Part shown: piece after piece, positions 56,304-64,000 of the stretch | Numbering within the stretch: position 1 is the first letter of the stretch | Layout: each line of letters starts with the position of its first letter | Source: Trileptium ribeirensis | Taxonomy: Eukaryota > Nematoda > Enoplea > Enoplida > Thoracostomopsidae | Assembly (NCBI GenBank): GCA_030248225.1 | Contig: JASANE010005226.1 | Coordinates: 62,001 to 126,000 of the forward strand | Direction: 5' to 3' | DNA length: 64,000 nucleotides | Position numbers and translations under genes: made by a program | The notes under the pieces: model-generated | Database searches by the model: none | Told to the model about the DNA's origin: nothing | Seen by the model: the letters and a program-made list of their open reading frames with translations, nothing else

Positions 56304-57184
56304 TTTCCCATGATCTCCTTTATCGCCGTCACCCCATCTTCGATTTCCCCTCTTGTGCCAAGGATCGTCGTGTCGTCGGCGAAAAGCGAGCTACTGATCC
56401 GAATTCTGACTGTCTCTGAGTGGCGGCTGTCTGGACGTCTGTGTGGAGGGAGACTAGAGCCGGATATCCATATCCACTCGATACCCATGGTCTGCCCCCT
56501 CTCCATTGCTTGCTGCTCACGTCGTTGTTCCCCTTGTTGAATCACCGCTTGGTGGTATATGTTAAAAAGGATTGGAGATGTAGAACACCACTCGCGGAGA
56601 CCTCTTTGTGGGATCCACGCTTCACTAATGTCGGCACTGCCGCGTACCCTGTACTCTGTTGTCTCATGGAGATCTTGGAGTACGTGCAAGATCTTTCCCT
56701 TCAACCCGTATCTCGTCAGCAGGTCCCACAGCGCCGGTCTGTTGACTCGTGGGTACGCCTTTTGTAGATCCAAGAGTCGAGCCACTGGATCCTCCTCAGA
56801 CTCGGCAAACTCCCCGTTTTGCTTGACTAGGCATTTCCGTCGATATCCCTCCTCCTCCTGCATACGAACGAAGATCTGGGTCGTGTCGGCCGTTGAGCGA
56901 CTGCTCCTGAAGCCGTTTTGGTTCTCATCCATGAGGCCCATTTCCTCCGCCCACATTTTCACCCTTGTCGCCAACACCCTAGCTAGGATGCTGCTTATCA
57001 CTGGCAGCAAGCAGACGCCTCGGTAGTTGTTTAGGTTCCTCCGATCTCCTTTCTTAAACAACGGAACCACGATCCCGATCTTTGTCCCTGCAAGCCATTT
57101 GTTAGCCCTAGAGCTGTACATTCGCTGAATCGTCGATACCACCTCTTGCTTCACGCTGTCCGATGCGTTCTTTATGAAAATCAT
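56195..57184 (-). pseudogene. LINE-A reverse transcriptase core
   Basis: The 329 codons open in one frame carry, in order, GTKIGIVVPLFKKGDRRNL, NNYRGVCLLPVISSILARVL, NQNGFRSSRSTADTT, LDLQKAYPRVNRPALW, the block ending STSPILFNIYHQAV, and SSLFADDTTILG, which contains the catalytic Ala-Asp-Asp. This is the full palm and fingers of a non-LTR reverse transcriptase. It is preceded by a stretch with SAPGHDGV in another frame near 57200. A frameshift near 56290 moves the reading to the frame of the following thumb region, so no single full protein is made. Codons before 57184 are also shifted, with a stop near 57224. Confidence 0.85.
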
Positions 57185-57705
57185 TCTGACCCCATCGTGG
57201 CCCGGAGCGGATTCCTTTACCTTGGACTATTCCTTGATGATTTTCTCCATCGATGGAACCTCGCTCAGCCTTAGACAGACCTCCCGAGCTTTCCTTGTTC
57301 TGCTAAAGTCTTCGACCTCCGCCACGGCCGCCTTCACTACATGAGGCTGCAGCTCGTATCTGTCGCTAGTGACTTTCTCGAAATAAGTCTTATACTCCTG
57401 AGCAGTGAAGTGGTCGACCCTACCCGCGTTGTTGGTCGTCCTTACATTCCTGGATTAGCTGATCCCACCACTGTCTTTCCCATACCTGCAGCTGGTTCTT
57501 GTAGATCCTCCTGGCTTGCCGCAGCTGGTTTCGGATGTGGACCAAGTTGGGTGAATCGTTGCCCCGCTGTTCTTCCTCATGTTGCCGTTTTTCTACGATT
57601 TCAGATATTGTATTCCGGAGCCGTCGGCATTCCTCATCCTTCCCAACAACCATGGGGATGCCACCGTTTTTTCCCGAACTCTACACAATTCCTTGGCCAC
57701 ATCTA

Positions 57706-58640
57706 CTAATTGCTCCGCACGGCATCCCATCCCATATCCGTATATTCCAGACTGCGCTCCGTGGCCGCACGGAATTCTGCCCCTATCGGATCCTCCCGAA
57801 GACGTTCCCACATGACCTGGGCTACATACCGGCGAGTCGTACCATAGGATGTCCTCCCTTTCTCCAGCGCCTCCCGGTTTACCACAAGTTTTTTCGGCCT
57901 GTGGTCCGAGAAGGCGTCGACCACATCCGACTTGATTGACTGCACTAAGGCATGTCTTTGATCCGCTCTTCCGAAGAAGCCGTCTAGCTCGAACCACCTC
58001 TTCAGTGCCTTATGGTACCATGTCCCCCGGTTCTTGTTGTTGCTGAAGCTGTTGAGCCATGCTAAGCCGTTCTTGGTGCACCAGCAGATGACATCTTCCC
58101 CTGCCGTAATGGTCGTCCTTATCCTGTATCTGCCTCTTGCACCATCGTGGTCGGCTTGGGAGGGTCCCACCGTGGCATTTACGTCCCCACCTATCAGCAG
58201 TGTTTCCTGCCGGTTTGTCAAAGCCATTTGGTTCTTCAGTTCCGTTCGGAACCTGTCCATAGCCGCCTCACCATGGTTCCACAGCGGCTGGTAAAAAGCG
58301 ATGAGGCGTAGGGGTCCAATCTTGATAGATGTCGTTGGCTCGCCTACCTTCTTGACTGACCCAGATTTCAGGCATTTTTCTAAGGCCCACCCGTGGAGAG
58401 CTATGGCCGTCGATGTCGAGTATATGACGGCCCATTTATGCTGGTTTTCGCTAACCCATAAGGCACCGGTGTCGGTTGATGTGATTTCTGACAGAAGCAG
58501 AATGTCCCATCCCTTTCTTTCGCTGAATTAGAGTATCCGTTGGAGTCTCCCACGATTTCGTAATGATGCCCGTTGCACTTTCCAGGTGATCATGGTTTGG
58601 TAGTTGGTTTGCGGAAGAGTCGCTAACCATCGTTCCCGCT
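57706..58640 (-). pseudogene. LINE-A APE endonuclease
   Basis: 58260-57706 is uninterrupted: TNRQETLLIGGDVNATVG (the GDxN catalytic block), RYRIRTTI, GLAWLNSF, NRGTWYHK, WFELDGFFGR, DAFSDHRPKKLVV (SDH catalytic block), and a segment leading to the basic linker. The N-terminal part above 58260 is in shifted frames. This endonuclease nicks target DNA to prime reverse transcription. Confidence 0.85.
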
Positions 58641-59105
58641 TCCTGGCAGCCCATAGTTTCTTTCTCTCATGTCTTCGTTCTCTTCTTCTGTCTTTCCCGA
58701 AAGCCGACTTGTCTCGTGTCCCTCTTTCGCCCTCTCGGGGGCCAGGATTCGGATGGATGTCTGTTTAGAGACGCATCCAGACCAGGCTCGTCACATGTCT
58801 CCGCCGCAACCGTTTTCCCCTGAGTTTTTTGCCAAACATTAGTTTAGAGAGATGGCTCCGGTGGCCACCGCAGCCCGCGTTGATACCATCGGTGGTTGTC
58901 GCCAGACGATTTCGGTTGCCCTTGTCGCTGACGGGTTCCACCGCGGCCTGGTGCCCTCTTTGCCGCCCAAGGCGTTCCTGCCCGCAACCTCGAAGATGTT
59001 GGACACCGCTGGGCGATAGTATCAACTCGAAGCGTCATCACCGGCATCGTTGTCTTCGAGATCAATTCTTGCAATTTTTGAGTGGGTTATTTGCCGTGAC
59101 CCCAT

Positions 59106-60570
59106 ATTAATTAAAAAAAGAAGCTTGGAAGCTGCCTAACCGTGTGCACAAAACACTAAAATTTAGGAACCCCCTCCGAATTCTTTTTGTTAAAATTGAA
59201 CGACCCCCTATCTATTATACAGTTACCTATTCGAGCCGAAAGCAATAATAAACACCGGAATCCTGAAATGTGATTCAATACTGGGCCCCGAATCCCTTAA
59301 TAACTTAGTAGGGTGTAGGAGAAAACACCGCGAACGCCCGTAAATTAAAAAAAATTCCAACTTTAAGACCTTAACATTAGCTTATAAATACTTGGAGTAC
59401 GCTTAAGTGAACTTATCAGTAACCGTGGTAAACAAACTAACACAATAAATTTTAGCAAATTTCCTAGGAAACAGAGGACATATTCATGTCATACTTGTCT
59501 GAGCTTAACTGTTATATACCAGTGACTAGCTTGAACGTTCACGTCCAAATGCTCAAGGACCCTTAATTTTAAAAAGGATCGATGTCCGTACGATCCTGTA
59601 TTAAATATCCAGAGCTTACCAGAAGGTGTTCCCATAAGTACACAGGGTCTTGATTTTTGAAGGGCTCATGACACCAGTGAGCCCACTTTTCTAAAAACAA
59701 AAACAAGCGAGCAAACCACTCAGCGTTGATTTCACGTATTACCCTAGCATGAAAGTCATTTCTATTGACACTAGTGTAAACGTGGTAAACAAGATAATTG
59801 GCTATTTTATAAAATAGTCGGTCGAAAAGAGACTGTATCGCCTATTCCGTTGTGTCCCCGCAAATCAGCTGCTGCATCCGACGATGAACACAGATCGAAA
59901 CGTTCGTCAAGCACTTATATTTTTGGTAGAGTATCTCATAGATAGTATGTTGGAACTGGGAAAACCTCAAAAGAATCACAAACCGATCTTGGACATAAAA
60001 TAAATTCTGCTCACCTGCTGCCCATTCAGTCAACAACGTTAATATAATAGTCGTGAAAATTGACAATTTTGCTGACGTAAGATCTCGGTGAGGGACGGGA
60101 TGGCAAATTTTGGGCCCATATAGACGACGCGCATTAAAATTAACGAGCGTTTTAGTTACTCTTAATCCATAAGAATGCTACAAATTTCCTTTGGTTTAGG
60201 ATAACCAGCAATCCCAATTTTGAATTTAATGGGATAAATTAAGCGAAGACCCAAGCCCGGACATAATTAAACAGCCTTCGAATTTTCGGAGACCGGAATA
60301 AAAGGAACCAGCAGTCAGGGTTAGCTGTCCCGACTGAAATTAGAGAGTATGACTTCGGCAGCGCGGAGTGCGGACAATTATACTGTCTGGCTCCGATGCT
60401 TCATTTATATGGTGAATTCATGTAGTTTCGTGATTATTTTGATATGTGGTCTCCCTAGTGGATGATGGATGGACGGCGCAGGATCGGAATCGATGAGTAA
60501 GTGCGGGTGTAGGAGTAGGAATGTGAAGAAGTTGGACACAAGCCTTCGTCGCGATTTGCTGCGCAAGTAG
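59106..60570 (+). repeat. Remnant related to the NADAR element tail and the palindrome promoter
   Basis: cttatcagtaaccgtggtaaac at 59417-59438 matches 8611-8632. The conserved hairpin is at 59662-59684. At 60346-60373 agtatgacttcggcagcgc, then ggagtgcgg, matches the sequence just downstream of the palindrome promoters. An ATAAAAGG lies at 60297-60304. No protein is coded. The segment is a mixture of element-derived pieces between LINE-A and the gypsy element. Confidence 0.5.
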
Positions 60571-60804
60571 TGTGTAGACTGTTGTATCTGGACACACAGG
60601 TAATGAAATAACGTTTATTAATAGGAATAACACGAGAGTTGGATAACAAAAAGTCTTAAGTCGTTTTCCCGTACACACCTATGACACGCAAGCACTTACA
60701 TACTTTTCATCAGTACATCTAGAAACTTCTACAGCATCATTACAGCATATTCGCGAACATTCCTGCACACGCGCGCAGCTAACTAATCAATTGTACTCGC
60801 CACA
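60571..60804 (-). repeat. 3' LTR of the gypsy element
   Basis: It matches 62693-62927 along its length (for example gtatctggacacacag, ataacgtttat, gttggata-caaaaagtctta, acagtacatctagaaa, gcgaacattcctgcaca). On the minus strand it starts TGTGGCGAG and ends CTACACA, the expected TG...CA. Confidence 0.85.
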
Positions 60805-60826
60805 ACCGAGACTGAGGGTTTATCCT

Positions 60827-62560
60827 CTAGACGTGACAGCAAATAACAGACGCGATCTGCGGCTTCCTAGCACGCGTCGATCGTCGTAGTCCATCCGATC
60901 TGTTCTTGGCAGTGTTCTGTTTCTTCATGACCTTGCGCTGGCGCGGTAAAGTTTCTTGTTGCTCCGTCAGTGCGTCTTGACTTATCGGAAGGGTGCCTGT
61001 AGGATCCGGTTTATGCGGCTGGATTGCTTGTCGTGGCGCCTCACCCGGCTCACGATCTTCTTCTGATGCGTAGCGAGGATATATTTGTTCCACGTGTCGG
61101 CGCGTTGGTCCACGTGGGATAACCTTCCCAGTCGCTTCTTCACGATTGCCGGCCTCCAACGTGGCTCCCGGGCTCGCCTTGGTCCGTAGTACTGACGTAG
61201 ACCGGATCTCCGACGGCGCAGTGCGTAATCTTTGAAATCTCCCGTTGCCGAGACTTGGTCGCTTCTTTAGCCTGCTTGCCTTGAGCCATATGTGATGGTG
61301 ATGGCAGCAGTATGTCTATCTTGGCGCGGATCTGCCGTAAGTGTAGCACCTTGATTAGAGAATATCCGCTTCCGGTAGGCGTTCGTCGATACTAGACTTA
61401 TCGATAGGGTGGCTGCGCGGGTACTTAGAGTATGAGTCAATCAGGACTAGCCAGTTTGATCCCAGTAAGCTGATAGCGTGACCCAGATGTAGTCGACTCC
61501 ATGGCTTCTCCGGCAACTTCCATGAATGGACGGTTGGTTTTGGCGGATTGCACAGGTGTTCACACAGGTCGCACATCGTCGACACGTGCTCTCAATATAT
61601 TGACCGATGTTTGGCCAGTAAACAGCGGCACAAGCCAATTGCTTCATTCGCTACATCCCAAAATGCCCCAAGCGCAGCAATTCCAGGACTTGCGGTCGAA
61701 GACTCGCGGAAAACACCACTCTGGATCCGTGAAATAGGCTTCCGTTGTAGATTAGCAAATATTCCTTCAGCTTTCTGAATCTTTCCATTTCCGGGTCCTT
61801 GTCGGATGGCTGTTCTTGTGGCCATCGTTCGCCAGTGTAGCGCATGACGTCCAAAATTACAGGATCCTTGGCCTATTCCTTAGCAACTGTTTCCGCATCA
61901 TCTGACTTGACTAGTAAGCTCAGAACTTCGACTGCGCATTATACCGTCGTGCTCGGTTTCCTCCCCGTCGAACTAGTCGTCCGATCCGCAAACCAGGCGA
62001 CTAACATAATCTGCGTTGGAATGGTCTGATACTCGATTTGGTAGTCGATCTGGGTCAGGAATTGCGCCCATCGGGCGAGCCTGTTCGCAGCAAGCGCGGA
62101 TGTCGTTTTTGTCCGGCTGAACAGGGGAATCAGAGGGTTGTTTTTCGCTGACCAACATGTCGCCCATGTAGAATGCAACGCCCTTCAAATCGCTTCTGAG
62201 CTGCTACATTATCTCTTGCATTATCTCTTGGAAATACCATGGAGCAGACTTTATCCCGAAAGGCAAGCGCAACTGTAGCAGTACTCTGCGGTTTGTACTT
62301 AGCGCTAGGCGTCGCTGACTTTCAGAGTAAGTTGAATCTGATTGTAGGCATCATTTGCGAGATCTATCTTCGTGAAGCCGTATCCTCCGCCCAGTTTTCG
62401 GATAAAATCTTCTAGGAGAGACATGGAATGGCGGTGTGTTTCCAACTGGGGATTGACCGTCACCAATTCGTCGTCGCATAATCGTATCTCTGGCATGTCG
62501 GTAGGTTTGGCTTGAATCACAGTCTTATTCTGTCGTCGATGATCTTCGTCGCAGCCTTTA
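60827..62560 (-). pseudogene. Gypsy pol remnants (RT, RNase H, integrase)
   Basis: RT: LVTVNPQLETHRH, SLLEDFIRKLGGGYGFTKID and LANDAYNQIQL (62520-62305), then LPFGIKSAPWYFQ and FYMGDMLVS (the YxDD-equivalent box altered to YMGD). It then jumps to the RNase H end LARWAQFLTQIDYQIEYQ. Integrase zinc finger: LLRLGHFGM-x-MKQLA, VYWPNIGQYIE, CRRCATC (61680-61560). Core start: GVDYIWVTL, WLVLIDSYSKYP (61500-61420). C-terminal part: AVGDPVYVS (about 61205), then RRHVEQIYPRY (61100-61060) and RRSTRARKP at the end. The pattern is of Ty3/gypsy elements with K02A2.6-like pol. Deleted and shifted throughout. Confidence 0.85.
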
Positions 62561-62674
62561 CGTGTTTGTTAGCCTTGGCGTTCCTCTGAACACGTGGGGC
62601 GTGGTGTCGACTTGGTCGTTCGCTTCTTCAACGCTGGGAGGTTCTTCCGATGACGTGACGTGGCGTGATTCAGA

Positions 62675-62692
62675 TCCTACTCAGTGCGCCAA
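62675..62692 (-). other. Putative primer-binding site
   Basis: Minus strand TTGGCGCACTGAGTAGG directly after the LTR. TGG at this place would pair with the CCA end of a tRNA. The tRNA was not identified. Confidence 0.6.
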
Positions 62693-62927
62693 TGTGCTCT
62701 ATTGTATCTGGACACACAGAGTAATGAAATAACGTTTATCAACAGAAATAACACTACAGTTGGATAGCAAAAAGTCTTAAGTCGGTTTCCCACGCATGAC
62801 GCGCAAGCACTTTTATCCTTTTAAACAGTACATCTAGAAAATTCTACAACAGCACACAACATCATAAACCCCGCGAACATTCCTGCACATACGCGTAGCT
62901 AGTGTATCAATTGCGCCCGCCAAAACA
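62693..62927 (-). repeat. 5' LTR of the gypsy element
   Basis: Direct copy of 60571-60804. On the minus strand it starts TGTTTTGGCGGG and ends AGAGCACA, immediately followed by the primer-binding-like sequence. Confidence 0.85.
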
Positions 62928-63479
62928 TAGACGTTAATATGGTTTATTTCCACTGAATAGAGCAAGTTCTAGGTAGAGAAATAAAAGCGATTCCAGCAAA
63001 ATTAAGTAATGTCGTATAAAGTATATTATAACATTATTAAGTAGGATTGTCGAATTTATGCACGATATTATTCTGTCGTAGTATTAGATATTAATTTGGG
63101 TTTCGAATATATATTCAGAGGCTTTTGTTGAGTAGCATAAAAACTTGTGTTATTTGTAATATCGTTTTTCAGGCTTTGGAGTATTTTACGTCTTTTGTCT
63201 CAAGGATATTTTTTAAATCACTTGATTATTAATTGCTAAACTGGTTATGACTTTTGAAGTTGTTTTTTATCTTACTACTTTTTACGAACGGTACTTTTCG
63301 TGGAAGAGATACGTCTCTTAAATAGCAGCCCGAAAACTAGTAACTCTATCGAAATTACAGAACGTAATGAAGCATGTGTATGCTTACGCCTTTTGCACGC
63401 ACAGGCAATCAGCTCCCGATAGCATACGTCGATACGTTACATGTGGATATCACACAATACCGCACAGATTAACACAAAA
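62928..63479. other. AT-rich non-coding stretch
   Basis: No gene, LTR or known element recognised on either strand. Confidence 0.45.
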
Positions 63480-64000
63480 CTAACACCAGGAAGAAGCTTC
63501 CCATGCTCTAAACTCCCCAATTGCAAACTATCAGCCTCCCAGGACGTCACAATTAAATTGGGAATTTTGGGTCGATGAAGCATGGGGGCGCTATACACCC
63601 GTACTCATGGACCATGGGTTGTAGAGTAAAATCAACACCGGCAATGAGTTTCCCATGCCCGAAAGCATCCAAGTATGACGTTTCAGCCGTCCAGGACGTC
63701 AGAACAAATTCTCGAATTTAGGGTCGATAAACTACGAGGGTGCCATAGCTCAAACCCCATGAACCGTAGTCTTAATCACAACACAAAAAGGTATCGGCAT
63801 TTATGATTTTGCTATGAAATAAAGCCAACCAGAGAAAATATCGAAAGTTAAGATAAAAATAACCTTGCTTCCGTGAAAAGTACTACAATGATTTTGCACT
63901 ATGAGAACGGACATTTGAGGGCGCCATGCCCCCGTACCCATAGCACCATGAGTCGCAGAGTAAAACCAAAACTGGCAATGAGTTTCCCATGCAACAAAAC
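63480..64000 (+). repeat. Degenerate tandem repeat running off the window
   Basis: Phrases recur at about 150-170 bp or multiples: ttcccatgc at 63499, 63650 and 63985; caggacgtca at 63540 and 63691; tagggtcgat-aa at 63570 and 63719; gcgc(c/t)at-cccgtac and ccatg-g-g-agagtaaaa at 63588 and 63927. About three to four diverged units are visible and the array continues beyond 64000. Non-coding. Confidence 0.65.

Larger units (their letters stand above)
55085..59105 (-). mobile_element. APE-type LINE (family A) with C-terminal zinc fingers, nearly full length
   Basis: From about 59105 down: basic N-terminal part, APE endonuclease (about 58640-57706), reverse transcriptase (57184-56195), thumb and connection region (56303-55700), C2H2-type fingers (55600-55140) and a 3' tail with short repeats of tcaag/gtcaa near 55085-55100. 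GC content is well above the surroundings. The order APE-RT-fingers and the boxes RMGHILRM...R.TK-VVLGW and CGKLCKSKAGLAIHVKRMH are found in a group of LINEs in invertebrates and protists; the clade name is left open. Several frameshifts make this copy inactive, though less decayed than LINE-B. Confidence 0.85.
60571..62927 (-). mobile_element. Internally deleted Ty3/gypsy LTR retrotransposon
   Basis: Two LTRs of about 235 bp in direct orientation enclose pol remnants on the minus strand. Order from 62680 down: reverse transcriptase start, RNase H end, integrase zinc finger and start of core, integrase C-terminal part. Gag, protease, most of reverse transcriptase, the first part of RNase H and the middle of integrase are missing. 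A primer-binding-like TTGGCGCACTGAG sits next to the 5' LTR. The LTRs differ by roughly 15% by eye, so the insertion is old. No clear target duplication. Confidence 0.9.

Overview
The window looks like AT-rich nuclear DNA of a metazoan. The reasons are a multi-exon gene of the PHF3/DIDO family with GT-AG introns, APE-type LINEs, Ty3/gypsy elements, a hAT-type DNA transposon and large amounts of non-coding repeat. TATA plus TCAGT-type core promoters inside one repeat family lean towards an arthropod or related invertebrate, but the species cannot be told from this sequence. There is no bacterial-type gene organisation.

Host genes. The one well-supported host gene is on the minus strand, with exons at 44276-44201, 43611-42669 (acidic region and PHD finger), 30830-30667 (short Cys-rich finger), 26811-26657 and 26053-24857 (the two halves of a TFIIS central domain, then a long low-complexity tail). 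It resembles PHF3/DIDO transcription and chromatin regulators. Its 5' end and its SPOC-domain exons were not found here. The introns, up to about 12 kb, are filled with mobile DNA. A single minus-strand exon at 3785-3653 looks like a piece of a DNase I-family nuclease.

Repeats and mobile elements, left to right. (1) 1650-1791: five tandem copies of a 26-bp palindrome. (2) 4535-9405: a retroelement copy coding for a Pro-rich, AT-hook-containing protein followed by a protein with a NADAR domain and a probable SGNH-hydrolase-like domain. A second, deleted copy of the latter lies at 49669-49945 just downstream of a Ty3/gypsy RNase H fragment. (3) 9406-24721: a 15.3-kb giant palindrome with two arms of about 7.6 kb, a 78-bp spacer, hairpin-forming 45-bp tandem repeats by the centre, about 175-bp tandem repeats, and outward-facing TATA/Inr promoters. 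(4) Partial single-arm copies of that family at about 32470-34445, 34800-41255 and 45655-47700. (5) A decayed LINE 3' part on the plus strand at 41570-42400. (6) Two related but distinct LINEs on the minus strand at 50380-54950 and 55085-59105; the first is interrupted by a 786-bp hAT-type element (53385-54170) with an exact 8-bp target duplication. (7) An internally deleted Ty3/gypsy element with two LTRs at 60571-62927. (8) A degenerate tandem repeat from about 63480 to the window edge.

The most unusual items are the giant palindrome family and the NADAR/SGNH-like protein carried by a retroelement. A 50-60 bp block is shared between the palindrome spacer and the 3' region of the NADAR-bearing element, which hints at a relationship between them.
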